Shown one piece after another: positions 8,410 to 16,280 of a stretch of DNA of 54,159 nucleotides; the stretch's first letter is position 1, and each line of letters begins with the position of its first letter. Origin of the DNA: Mangrovihabitans endophyticus. Lineage in GTDB: Bacteria; Actinomycetota; Actinomycetes; Mycobacteriales; Micromonosporaceae. The notes beneath the pieces are model-generated. The model was not told the origin of the DNA and searched no databases. It saw nothing but the letters and a program-made list of their open reading frames with translations. The translations under genes and the position numbers were made by a program. The stretch covers positions 1-54,159 of the forward strand of contig NZ_BMMX01000037.1 of the NCBI RefSeq assembly GCF_014646155.1, written 5' to 3'.

Positions 8410-9018
8410 TCAGGCCGCCGGATAGGAGGCCTCCTGCAAAAGGCGCGCGAGGTGGGCGGTGTTGGCCGCGAGGGTCTTAGTGGTCGTGCCGGTGGTGTCC
8501 GGTTTCGGGCCGGCGTCTTTGTAGTCCACCTTTTGCATGGCCTCGCCAACCCAATACGTGGCCGCCGCGGCCGGGACGGTGAAACCGACGTCGTTGAGAG
8601 CCTGGAACACCTCGGCGGTGACGTGGTGGGCGCCGTCCTCGTTGCCGACCACCGCGACCGCGGCGACCTTGCCGTAGGTCAGCGGCCGGCCCTGCTCGTC
8701 GGTCTCCGCGAGTTCGGCGTCGAGCCGTTCGAGGACCATCTTGCAGACGCTGGACGGCTGGCCCATCCAGATCGGGGTGGCGATGACCAGGATCTGCGCG
8801 TCGAGCAGCTTGGCCCGGATCGCCGGCCAACCATCACCGTCGCCCTCATCGGTCGAGACCCCGAACCGTACGCCGTGATCGACCACCCGCACGATCTCGC
8901 CGTCGACGTCGTGGTCGGCCAGCGCGGTCAGGACTTCCCGGCCGAGCAGCTCGGAGCTCGACGACGCCGGTGAGGCCTTCAGCGAGCAGCCCAGGACGAG
9001 GGCGCGCAGAGTAGTCAT
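8410..9018 (-). CDS. NADPH-dependent FMN reductase / flavodoxin-fold oxidoreductase
   Basis: A 202-aa flavodoxin-fold reductase. An N-terminal phosphate-binding loop (GCSLKASPASSSSE) and the flavin-contacting TPIWMGQPSS segment are typical of the NADPH-dependent FMN reductase / NAD(P)H:quinone reductase family. The ATG at 9018 is only 11 nt after the predicted -10 of a SigB-type promoter (9030-9055). It is convergent with the SpoIIE phosphatase gene, whose stop lies 7 bp away, and divergent from the FdhA-like gene. A role in quinone or flavin reduction under oxidative stress is inferred from family and context. Confidence 0.87.
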   Translation of the reverse strand: MTTLRALVLGCSLKASPASSSSELLGREVLTALADHDVDGEIVRVVDHGVRFGVSTDEGDGDGWPAIRAKLLDAQILVIATPIWMGQPSSVCKMVLERLDAELAETDEQGRPLTYGKVAAVAVVGNEDGAHHVTAEVFQALNDVGFTVPAAAATYWVGEAMQKVDYKDAGPKPDTTGTTTKTLAANTAHLARLLQEASYPAA

Positions 9019-9029
9019 GGCCAGATCAT

Positions 9030-9055
9030 CTTCCCCGTCCCGCCGACTCCAAACC
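9030..9055 (-). promoter_or_regulatory. Predicted SigB/SigF-type promoter of the FMN reductase gene
   Basis: Minus strand GGTTTGG (9049-9055), 13 nt, then GGGAAG (9030-9035). Both hexamers and the spacing are identical to the site at 2350-2375 although the two spacers are unrelated in sequence. Confidence 0.6.
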
Positions 9056-9102
9056 AGCAGGTCGCAGGCATGACGACGCGATTGACGGGTAGCCCAGAAA
9101 AC

Positions 9103-10251
9103 ATGAAGGCCATTGTTTACCGAGGTCCGCGCCAGGTCGCCGTCGAGGAGCGTCCGGACCCGAAGATCGAGCAGCCGGGTGACGCGATCGTGCGGATCAC
9201 CACCACCAACATCTGCGGCTCCGACCTGCACATGTACGAGGGCCGCACCTCGGTCGAGGAAGGCAAGATCCTCGGCCACGAGAACATGGGCATCGTCGAG
9301 GCGGTCGGCCCCGGGATCAGCCGGATCAAGGTCGGCGACCGGGTCTCGGTGCCGTTCAACATCGCCTGCGGCACCTGCCGCAACTGCATCGGCGGCTGGA
9401 CCAGCTTCTGCCTGCGGACCAACCCGACCGAGGGCATGGACGGCGCCGCCTACGGCTACGCCAACATGGGCCCGTACGACGGTGGCCAGGCCGAATACCT
9501 GCGCGTCCCGTACGCCGACTTCAACCTGCTCGAACTGCCGCCGGGCACCGAGCACGAGAACGACTTCACCATGCTGTCCGACATCTTCCCGACCGGCTGG
9601 CACGGCACCGAACTGGCCCGCATGCAGCCCGGTGACCGGGTGGTCGTCTACGGCGCCGGCCCGGTCGGCCTGCTCGCCGCCCACTCGGCGATGATCCGGG
9701 GCGCCTCGCAGGTGTTCGTGGTCGACAAGGAGAAGGACCGGCTCGACCTGGCCGGCAAGATCGGCGCCACCGCGGTCGACTTCAGCAGAGGCGACCCGGT
9801 CGAGCAGGTCCTGGACGCCACCGGCGGGCGCGGCGCCGACTGCGGCGTCGAGGCGGTCGGCTACCAGGCCCACGACCCGTCCGGCGACGAACACCCGGAA
9901 CTGGTGCTCGACAACCTGGTCAAGTCGGTCCGCTCGACCGGCGGCATCGGCGTGGTCGGGGTGTACGTGCCCGAGGACCCAGGGGCCGGCAGCGACGCGG
10001 CCAAGGAGGGCCGGATCGGGTTCGACTACGGCACCTTCTTCGCCAAGGGCCAGCACATGGGCACCGGGCAGGCGCCGGTGATGCGCTACAACCGGCACCT
10101 GCGTGACCTGATCATCGGCGGCCGGGCCCAGCCGTCGTTCCTGGTCTCCCACGAACTGCCGCTGAGCGAGGCGGTCGAGGGCTACGACCGGTTCGACAAG
10201 CGGGAAGCAGGCTGGACCAAGGTGCTGCTGCGCCCCTCCGAGAGCGCCTGA
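9103..10251 (+). CDS. fdhA: Zinc-dependent alcohol dehydrogenase, glutathione-independent formaldehyde dehydrogenase-like
   Basis: A 382-aa medium-chain dehydrogenase. It shows the catalytic zinc ligands in NICGSDLHMYEGR and GHENMG, the four-Cys structural zinc site (CGTCRNC and the Cys eight residues later), and the Rossmann motif GAGPVGLLAA. The insertion GYQAHDPSGDEHPE and the FDYGTFFAKGQ segment match the glutathione-independent formaldehyde dehydrogenase (FdhA) branch rather than plain alcohol dehydrogenases. I chose the ATG at 9103 (MKAIVYRG, the usual family start); an in-frame ATG at 9070 would add 11 residues. A strong palindrome follows at 10271. Role in formaldehyde detoxification is inferred from the family. 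Confidence 0.85.
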   Translation: MKAIVYRGPRQVAVEERPDPKIEQPGDAIVRITTTNICGSDLHMYEGRTSVEEGKILGHENMGIVEAVGPGISRIKVGDRVSVPFNIACGTCRNCIGGWTSFCLRTNPTEGMDGAAYGYANMGPYDGGQAEYLRVPYADFNLLELPPGTEHENDFTMLSDIFPTGWHGTELARMQPGDRVVVYGAGPVGLLAAHSAMIRGASQVFVVDKEKDRLDLAGKIGATAVDFSRGDPVEQVLDATGGRGADCGVEAVGYQAHDPSGDEHPELVLDNLVKSVRSTGGIGVVGVYVPEDPGAGSDAAKEGRIGFDYGTFFAKGQHMGTGQAPVMRYNRHLRDLIIGGRAQPSFLVSHELPLSEAVEGYDRFDKREAGWTKVLLRPSESA

Positions 10252-10266
10252 TTCGACGACCGGCTT

Positions 10267-10292
10267 CGTTTGGGTGCCCCGGCGCCGGGGCA
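10267..10292 (+). promoter_or_regulatory. Predicted SigB/SigF-type promoter of the GMC/ThDP operon, overlapping a palindrome
   Basis: CGTTTGG (10267-10273), 13 nt, then GGGGCA (10287-10292), 49 nt before the ATG at 10342. It has the same spacing as the other five sites, but the first base differs and the site sits inside the perfect palindrome at 10271-10296. The match could therefore be partly accidental. Confidence 0.4.
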
Positions 10293-10296
10293 CCCA
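10271..10296. terminator. Perfect 26-bp palindrome, likely terminator after fdhA
   Basis: TGGGTGCCCCGGC followed directly by its exact reverse complement, 20 bp after the fdhA stop codon. The stem would be very GC-rich with no T-tract, as is common for actinomycete terminators. It could also be an operator, because it overlaps the predicted promoter of the next operon. Confidence 0.6.
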
Positions 10297-10341
10297 GCCA
10301 AAAGTTCAACGGAGAGCGTTTTCGCAGCTTTTGGGGGCACG

Positions 10342-10788
10342 ATGCGGGTCCGGAAGAAGCCCTGGGACGTCGATCGTCTGGTCGGCAACGTGCGGACGGG
10401 GCACTTCGAGCGCAGCCTGTCCGCGCTGACCGCGGCCGGTGCCCTGGTCACCGCGGCGGAGATCTACTTCGAGCACGACTCGGCCAGCTTCGGCAACAAG
10501 ATGATGTGGGTGCCGGTCGCCCTCGGCCCGGTCGGCGCGGCGGCCGGCGTCGCCGGCTTCTTCAGCCGCCGGATGGCCAAGACCGCGCTGCCGATCGCGT
10601 CCGCCGCGATCGTCGCCAACGGCCTGCAGGGCACTTATCTGCACGCCCGGGGCATCGCGCAGAAGCCGGGCGGGTGGCGCAACGCCCGTTACAACATGGA
10701 GATGGGGCCGCCTCTGCTGGCCCCGCTGCTGGTGACGATGGTCGGTGGGATGGGTCTGCTGGCGGCGGTGCTACGTCGTGAGCGCTGA
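10342..10788 (+). CDS. Small membrane protein, first gene of the GMC operon
   Basis: A 148-aa protein with about four hydrophobic segments: around residues 26-44, 57-73, 82-95 and 122-142. Basic ends suggest it lies in the cytoplasmic membrane. No enzyme motif is seen. It overlaps the next gene (gluconate-dehydrogenase subunit 3-like) by 11 bp, so the two are translationally linked. A membrane anchor or electron-transfer partner for the oxidoreductase is an inference. The ATG at 10342 follows a TTTGGGGGC stretch that can act as ribosome binding site. Confidence 0.72.
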   Translation: MRVRKKPWDVDRLVGNVRTGHFERSLSALTAAGALVTAAEIYFEHDSASFGNKMMWVPVALGPVGAAAGVAGFFSRRMAKTALPIASAAIVANGLQGTYLHARGIAQKPGGWRNARYNMEMGPPLLAPLLVTMVGGMGLLAAVLRRER

Positions 10789-11356
10789 CCGTTTCCCCGG
10801 GTTCGACGTGCTGAGTCAGCGTAAGCACTGGGATCCGGTCACCGCTGGCGTGGTACTCGAGCGGATCAGCAACGTCCGGGATTTCCGGTTCTTCACCCCC
10901 GACGAGCAGGCGATCGCGACCGTTCTGTGTGACCGCCTGCTGGGTCAGGACGGCGACGACCGGATCCCGGTCGCGGCGATGATCGATGCCCGGCTGGCCG
11001 AGGAGCAGACCGACGGCTGGCGTTACGCCGACATGCCGGAGGACGGCCAGGCCTGGCGCGACACCTTGGCCGCGCTGCGCGAGGACGGGTTCGCCGACGC
11101 CACCGAGAAGGAACAGGACGCGCAGATCCAAGCCGTGCAGGACGCCGACGACAAGTGGCACGGCCTGCCCGCGGCCCGGGTCTGGAGCCTATGGACCCGG
11201 TATGCCTGCACCGCCTTCTATGCCCACCCGGACGCCTGGACCGAGATCGGCTTCTCGGGACCGGCCTATCCGCGCGGCTACAAGAACGCCGGCGTGGACC
11301 GCCGGGAGCCGTTCGAGGTCCGCGACCACCAGCCCGGCGAGGACCCCGTGCGATGA
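10778..11356 (+). CDS. Gluconate 2-dehydrogenase subunit 3 family protein
   Basis: A 192-aa protein with the RFFTPDEQAIATVLCDRLL segment and the C-terminal ARVWSLWTRYACTAFYAHPDAWTEIGFSGPAYPRGY block that mark the gluconate 2-dehydrogenase subunit 3 family, the small subunit that partners GMC-type flavin dehydrogenases. It lacks a Tat signal, unlike many homologues. GTG start at 10778, overlapping the upstream gene by 11 bp; its TGA overlaps the ATG of the GMC gene. The pairing with the next gene supports a dehydrogenase complex. Confidence 0.85.
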   Translation: MSADRFPGFDVLSQRKHWDPVTAGVVLERISNVRDFRFFTPDEQAIATVLCDRLLGQDGDDRIPVAAMIDARLAEEQTDGWRYADMPEDGQAWRDTLAALREDGFADATEKEQDAQIQAVQDADDKWHGLPAARVWSLWTRYACTAFYAHPDAWTEIGFSGPAYPRGYKNAGVDRREPFEVRDHQPGEDPVR

Positions 11357-12981
11357 GCAAAGTACGCGAACGCAACGAGTCGGCGTGGCTGCTCCCGAAC
11401 GACGGCACCCGCACCAACCACGGGCTGCGGCGCGACATGCGCCGGTTCGACGACACCGACGAGATCGACCTGGTGGTCGTCGGCTGCGGCGCCGGCGGAT
11501 CGGTGCTGACCCAGCGGCTGGCCCGCGAAGGCTGGAGCGTGGTGGCGCTGGACGCCGGCCCGTTCTGGGACCCGGACCGCGACTGGGTCAGCGACGAGGC
11601 CGACTCGCACCGGTTGTACTGGACCGAACCGCGGGTGATCGACGGCGCCGACCCGGTGCCGCTGGGCTCCAACAACTCCGGCCGCGGCGTCGGCGGGTCG
11701 ATGGTGCACTACGCCGGCTACACCCCACGGTTCCACCCGAGCGACTTCGAGACCTTCACCCGCGACGGCGTCGGCGCCGACTGGCCACTGTCCTATCCGG
11801 ACCTGAAGGACTACTACGCGGCGATCGAGGAGGAGCTGCCGGTCGCCGGGGAGGCGTGGCCGTGGGGCGATCCGCACATATACCCGCACCGGCCGCACCC
11901 GGTCGGCGGCAACGGCGAGATCTTCCTGCGCGGCGCCGAGAAGGCCGGGATCACCGCCAAGGTCGGGCCGGTGGCGATCGTCAACGGCCGCTTCGGCAAC
12001 CGGCCGCACTGCATCTACCGCGGTTTCTGCCTGCAGGGCTGCAAGGTCAACGCCAAGGCGTCACCGCTGATCACCCATATCCCGGACGCGCTGGCGCACG
12101 GCGCCGAGGTGCGGCCCGACTCGATGGTCACCAGGATCGAGGTGGATGAGCGGACCGGTCTCGCGACCGGCGTTCATTACGTACGGGACGGGATCAGCCG
12201 TTTCCAGCGGGCCCGGATGGTGGCCGTGGCCGGGTACTCGATCGAGACGCCGCGGCTGCTGCTCAACTCCGCCTCGAAGCGGTTCCCGGACGGGCTGTGC
12301 AACGACTTCGACCAGGTCGGCCGCTACCTGATGGTGCAGGGCGCGCCGCAGACCGCGGGTCGGTTCGATGCCGAGGTGCGGATGTACAAGTCGCCGCCAC
12401 CGGAGGTCAGCTCGGAGCAGTTTTACGAGACCGACCCGAGCCGACCGTACAAACGAGGGTTTTCGATCCAGACCGTCTCGCCGCTGCCGATCACCTGGGC
12501 CGAACACGTCGCCGCCCAGGGGCATTGGGGCGGCAAGCTGCGCGAATACATGAGCGACTACGTGCACTGGTCGTGCCTCGGCGCGCTCTGCGAGTTCCTG
12601 CCCGAGCCGGACAACCGCGTCACCCTGGCCGACGAGAAGGACCGCCATGGCCTGCCGGTGGCCAAGTTCTCCTACACCAAGGGCGACAACGACAAGCAGC
12701 TGATGAAGGCCGCCCAGGCCGTCATGGAAGACATCCTGCACGCGGCCGGCGCCGACGAGGTCATCACCATCGACCGATACGCGCATCTGGTCGGCGGAGC
12801 GCGGATGGCCGCCGACGAGCGGCACGGCGTGGTCGACGCCGAGTGCCGCACGTTCGCCGTACCCAATCTGTTCATTACCGACGGCAGCGTGCTGCCGACC
12901 CAGGGCAGCGCCAACCCCGCCCTGACCATCATGGCCGTCGCGGCCCGCGCCGCGGACAGACTGAAGGGAAGCACCCGATGA
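11353..12981 (+). CDS. GMC-family FAD oxidoreductase (sugar/polyol dehydrogenase large subunit)
   Basis: A 542-aa GMC oxidoreductase. The N-terminal FAD motif is VVVGCGAGGSVL (residues 41-52), the second FAD signature lies in NNSGRGVGGSMVHYAG, and the C-terminus carries the NLFITDGSVLPTQGSANPALTIMA active-site region. A Cys cluster (HCIYRGFCLQGCK) is typical of the gluconate/sorbitol dehydrogenase-like branch. It overlaps both neighbours by 4 bp (ATGA). With the subunit 3 protein it probably forms a dehydrogenase that passes electrons to a membrane acceptor. Substrate unknown; a sugar or sugar acid is an inference. Confidence 0.88.
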   Translation: MSKVRERNESAWLLPNDGTRTNHGLRRDMRRFDDTDEIDLVVVGCGAGGSVLTQRLAREGWSVVALDAGPFWDPDRDWVSDEADSHRLYWTEPRVIDGADPVPLGSNNSGRGVGGSMVHYAGYTPRFHPSDFETFTRDGVGADWPLSYPDLKDYYAAIEEELPVAGEAWPWGDPHIYPHRPHPVGGNGEIFLRGAEKAGITAKVGPVAIVNGRFGNRPHCIYRGFCLQGCKVNAKASPLITHIPDALAHGAEVRPDSMVTRIEVDERTGLATGVHYVRDGISRFQRARMVAVAGYSIETPRLLLNSASKRFPDGLCNDFDQVGRYLMVQGAPQTAGRFDAEVRMYKSPPPEVSSEQFYETDPSRPYKRGFSIQTVSPLPITWAEHVAAQGHWGGKLREYMSDYVHWSCLGALCEFLPEPDNRVTLADEKDRHGLPVAKFSYTKGDNDKQLMKAAQAVMEDILHAAGADEVITIDRYAHLVGGARMAADERHGVVDAECRTFAVPNLFITDGSVLPTQGSANPALTIMAVAARAADRLKGSTR

Positions 12982-14768
12982 GCAAGCCCACCGTCGGCGA
13001 CCACATCCTCGAACGCCTGCGCGAGTGGGGTGTGGACAAGGTCTTCGCCTACCCCGGCGACGGCATCAACGGCATCCTCGCCGCCTGGGGCCGGGCCGAG
13101 GACCAGCCGCAGTTCGTGCAGGCCCGGCACGAGGAGATGGCCGCGTTCGAGGCGGTCGGCTACGCCAAGTTCACCGGGAAGGTCGGCGTCTGTATGGCGA
13201 CCTCCGGTCCGGGCGCGATCCACCTGCTCAACGGCCTGTACGACGCGAAGCTCGACCACGTGCCGGTGGTGGCGATCGTCGGGCAGACGGCTCGCTCGGC
13301 GATGGGCGGTTCCTACCAGCAGGAGGTCGACCTGCTGAGCCTGTTCAAGGACGTGGCCAGCGAGTACGTACAGATGGTGACCGTGCCCGAGCAGCTGCCG
13401 GGGGTGCTGGACCGGGCGATCCGGACCGCGCTCGCCTCGCGGGCGCCGACGGCCATCATCATCCCGTCCGACGTGCAGGAGCTCGAGTACTCGGCGCCGA
13501 CGCATGAGTTCAAGATGGTGCCGTCCAGCCTCGGCATCGACTGGCCGTCGGTCGTCCCCGACGACGCCGCTCTTCATCGCGCAGCCGACATCCTCAACGC
13601 CGGTGAGAAGGTCGCGATCCTGGTCGGCGGCGGTGCGCGCAACGCCCGCGCCGAGCTCGAGCAGGTCGCCGAGCTGCTCGGCGCCGGGGTGGCGAAAGCG
13701 TTGCTGGGCAAGGACGTGCTCTCCGACGAGTTGCCGTATGTGACCGGGTCGATCGGGCTGCTCGGCACCCGGCCCAGCTACGAGATGATGACGGACTGCG
13801 ACACGCTGCTGACCATCGGCTCGAACTTCCCGTACACCCAGTTCCTGCCCGCGTTCGGCCAGGCCCGGGCGGTGCAGATCGACATCGACGGTCGGTACAT
13901 CGGCATGCGGTACCCGTACGAGGTCAACCTGGTCGCCGACGCGACCGCGACCCTCCGGGCCCTGATTCCCCTGCTGCGCCGCAAGGAGGACCGGTCCTGG
14001 CGGGAGAAGATCGAGTCCAACGTGGCCCGGTGGTGGGAGGTGATGGCGGCCGAGGCGATGGTCGACGCCGACCCGATCAACCCGATGCGGTTGTTCCACG
14101 AGGCCTCACTGCAGCTGCCGGACGACGCGATCGTCGCCGCCGACTCCGGGTCGGCCGCCAACTGGTACGCCCGCCACCTGCGCTTCCGCGGCCAGATGCG
14201 CGGCTCGCTGTCCGGCAACCTCGCCACGATGGGACCGGCCGTCCCGTACGGGATCGGGGCGAAGTTCGGGTGTCCCGACCGGCCGGTGATCGTGTTCGAG
14301 GGCGACGGGGCCATGCAGATGAACGGCCTCGCCGAGCTGATCACGATCAAGCACTACTGGCAGCAATGGGCCGACCCGCGGCTGATCGTCGCGGTGCTGC
14401 ACAACAACGACCTCAACCAGGTCACCTGGGAGATGCGGGCCATGCAGGGCGCGCCCTCGTTCGCCCCCTCGCAGACCCTGCCCGACGTCGACTACGCCGC
14501 CTTCGCCACCTCGCTCGGTCTCAACGGCGTCACCGTCGACAAACCCGACCAGCTCGCCACCGCCTGGCAGCAGGCCCTCGCCGCCGACCGGCCGACCGTC
14601 CTCGACGTCTACACCGACCCGGACGTGCCGCCGATCCCGCCCCACTCCACCTTCGAGCAGATGAAGGACGCCGCCAGCGCGCTGATCAAGGGCGACAGCA
14701 GCCGCTGGGGCATCATCCGCGAGGGCGCCAAGACCAAGATCCAGGAGTTCCTGCCCCACAATGATTAG
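12978..14768 (+). CDS. Thiamine diphosphate-dependent enzyme (pyruvate oxidase/acetolactate synthase fold)
   Basis: A 596-aa ThDP enzyme with the three expected domains. The N-terminal pyrimidine-binding domain holds the activating Glu in ARHEEMAAFEA and the GPGAIHLLNGLYDA loop; a central TPP-enzyme domain follows from about residue 190; the C-terminal domain has the GDG...NND cofactor motif (GDGAMQMNG, then HNNDLNQ). The pyruvate oxidase/2-oxoacid decarboxylase group is the closest fit. It is translationally coupled to the GMC gene (ATGA overlap), and its end overlaps the enolase-superfamily gene by 8 bp. Decarboxylation of a 2-oxo acid made by the neighbouring enzymes is an inference. Confidence 0.87.
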   Translation: MSKPTVGDHILERLREWGVDKVFAYPGDGINGILAAWGRAEDQPQFVQARHEEMAAFEAVGYAKFTGKVGVCMATSGPGAIHLLNGLYDAKLDHVPVVAIVGQTARSAMGGSYQQEVDLLSLFKDVASEYVQMVTVPEQLPGVLDRAIRTALASRAPTAIIIPSDVQELEYSAPTHEFKMVPSSLGIDWPSVVPDDAALHRAADILNAGEKVAILVGGGARNARAELEQVAELLGAGVAKALLGKDVLSDELPYVTGSIGLLGTRPSYEMMTDCDTLLTIGSNFPYTQFLPAFGQARAVQIDIDGRYIGMRYPYEVNLVADATATLRALIPLLRRKEDRSWREKIESNVARWWEVMAAEAMVDADPINPMRLFHEASLQLPDDAIVAADSGSAANWYARHLRFRGQMRGSLSGNLATMGPAVPYGIGAKFGCPDRPVIVFEGDGAMQMNGLAELITIKHYWQQWADPRLIVAVLHNNDLNQVTWEMRAMQGAPSFAPSQTLPDVDYAAFATSLGLNGVTVDKPDQLATAWQQALAADRPTVLDVYTDPDVPPIPPHSTFEQMKDAASALIKGDSSRWGIIREGAKTKIQEFLPHND

Positions 14769-15849
14769 CTCCGTCGACGTCAGCGTCTACACGGTGCCGA
14801 CCGACGCGCCCGAGGGTGACGGCACGCTCGCCTGGGACTCCACGACGATGGTGCTCGTGCGGGTCCACGCCGGCGAGGCGGTCGGCACCGGCTGGACGTA
14901 CGGGTCGGCCGCCAGCGCGACCCTGATCCGCGACACCCTCGCCGGCCTGGTCACCGGACGCGACCCGATGGACATCGGCGGCACCTGGCAGGCGATGGTC
15001 CGCGCGGTTCGCAACGACCCCCGCCAGGGCGTCGCCGGCTACGCGATCTCGGCCGTCGACGCCGCCCTCTGGGACCTCAAGGCGCGCCTGCTCGGCCTGC
15101 CGCTGCACCGCCTGCTCGGCGCCGTCCGCGACGACGTGCCCGTCTACGGCAGCGGCGGCTTCACCACGTACTCCCACTCTCAACTCGAGGCCCAACTCGC
15201 CGACTGGCTCGACCACGGCTTCTCCTCGATAAAGATCAAAATCGGAGAATCCTTCGGTACGCGGGTGGACCGCGACCTCGAAAGAATGACCGCCACCCGG
15301 CACCTGATCGGTGACGACATCGAGCTGTTCGTCGACGCCAACGGCGGCTACCAGCGCAAACAGGCCATCCGCGTGATGCGGGCGGCCCGCGACCTCGACA
15401 TCACCTGGTTCGAAGAACCGGTCTCCTCCGACGACCTCGAAGGACTGCGGGAGGTCCGCGACGCGGTCGACGCCGACGTCACCGCGGGCGAATACGGCTA
15501 CGACCTGGCCTACTTCGCCCGCATGTGCGCGGCCGGCGCCGTCGACTGCCTGCAGGCCGACGTCTCCCGCTGCGGCGGCATCACCGAGTGGCTGCGGGTC
15601 GCCGCCGTGGCCGCCGCCCACAACCTGCAGATCTCCGGCCACTGCGGCCCCCACCTGCACGCCCACGTCGCCGCCGCCACGCCGAACCTGCGCCACATCG
15701 AATGGTTCCACGACCACACCCGCATCGAGACGCTGTTCTTCGACGGGGTTTTAAAGCCGGCCGGCGGGATCGTGCGCCTCGACGACACCGCGCCCGGCCA
15801 CGGCCTGACCCTGCGCGAACCTGACGCCGCGCGTTTTCTCCAGGGCTGA
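14761..15849 (+). CDS. Enolase-superfamily enzyme (mandelate racemase/muconate lactonising type)
   Basis: A 362-aa enolase-superfamily protein: an N-terminal capping domain (about residues 1-125), then a barrel with the Lys motif IKIKIG, metal ligands Asp (VDANGGY), Glu (FEEP) and Glu (AGEYGY), and a late GHCGPHLHAHV segment with candidate base His residues. The pattern fits sugar-acid dehydratases or racemases. As the last gene of the operon it suggests a pathway in which an oxidised sugar acid is dehydrated and the keto acid handled by the ThDP enzyme. That order is inferred; the substrate is not readable. Confidence 0.85.
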   Translation: MISSVDVSVYTVPTDAPEGDGTLAWDSTTMVLVRVHAGEAVGTGWTYGSAASATLIRDTLAGLVTGRDPMDIGGTWQAMVRAVRNDPRQGVAGYAISAVDAALWDLKARLLGLPLHRLLGAVRDDVPVYGSGGFTTYSHSQLEAQLADWLDHGFSSIKIKIGESFGTRVDRDLERMTATRHLIGDDIELFVDANGGYQRKQAIRVMRAARDLDITWFEEPVSSDDLEGLREVRDAVDADVTAGEYGYDLAYFARMCAAGAVDCLQADVSRCGGITEWLRVAAVAAAHNLQISGHCGPHLHAHVAAATPNLRHIEWFHDHTRIETLFFDGVLKPAGGIVRLDDTAPGHGLTLREPDAARFLQG

Positions 15850-15896
15850 CCTGGGAATTCTTTCCGTGTTGACCACACCCACCCGAGGAGGCAAGC

Positions 15897-16220
15897 ATGC
15901 CGGCCGGATCCAGCCCGAAACGCGAACGTCAGTACGAGCACATCAAGGACGGCGCCGAGAAGCGCGGCACCTCGACCAAACGGGCCAAGGAGATCGCCGC
16001 CCGCACGGTGAACAAGGAACGGGCCCGTTCTGGCGAATCGAGGACCGCGAGCCGATCCTCCACCCACGACGTCTCCTCCAGCCACCGCGGCGGCAAACGC
16101 TCCCACACCGGCTCGCAAGGGCGCACCAAGGAACAGCTCTACAACGAGGCCAAGAAGCGCAACATCAAAGGCCGCTCGTCGATGAGCAAGTCCGAGCTGG
16201 AGAAAGCCCTCGCTCGTTGA
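15897..16220 (+). CDS. Basic protein with Rho N-terminal/SAP-like domain
   Basis: A 107-aa, strongly basic protein. The first half is lysine/arginine-rich (GSSPKRERQYEHIKDGAEKR), the middle is Ser/His-rich, and the C-terminal ~35 residues (TKEQLYNEAKKRNIKGRSSM, then SKSELEKAL) form a Rho termination factor N-terminal/SAP-like helix pair, a nucleic-acid-binding fold. Proteins of this layout are sometimes annotated as plasmid stabilisation proteins. The ATG at 15897 follows a strong GAGGAGG. Binding to DNA or RNA is inferred from the domain and charge. Confidence 0.78.
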   Translation: MPAGSSPKRERQYEHIKDGAEKRGTSTKRAKEIAARTVNKERARSGESRTASRSSTHDVSSSHRGGKRSHTGSQGRTKEQLYNEAKKRNIKGRSSMSKSELEKALAR

Positions 16221-16280
16221 CCACGACGTCGTTTACTGCCGGGCGGGTTGCGGTAGTCATAGGCCAAGCGAGCTCACCGT

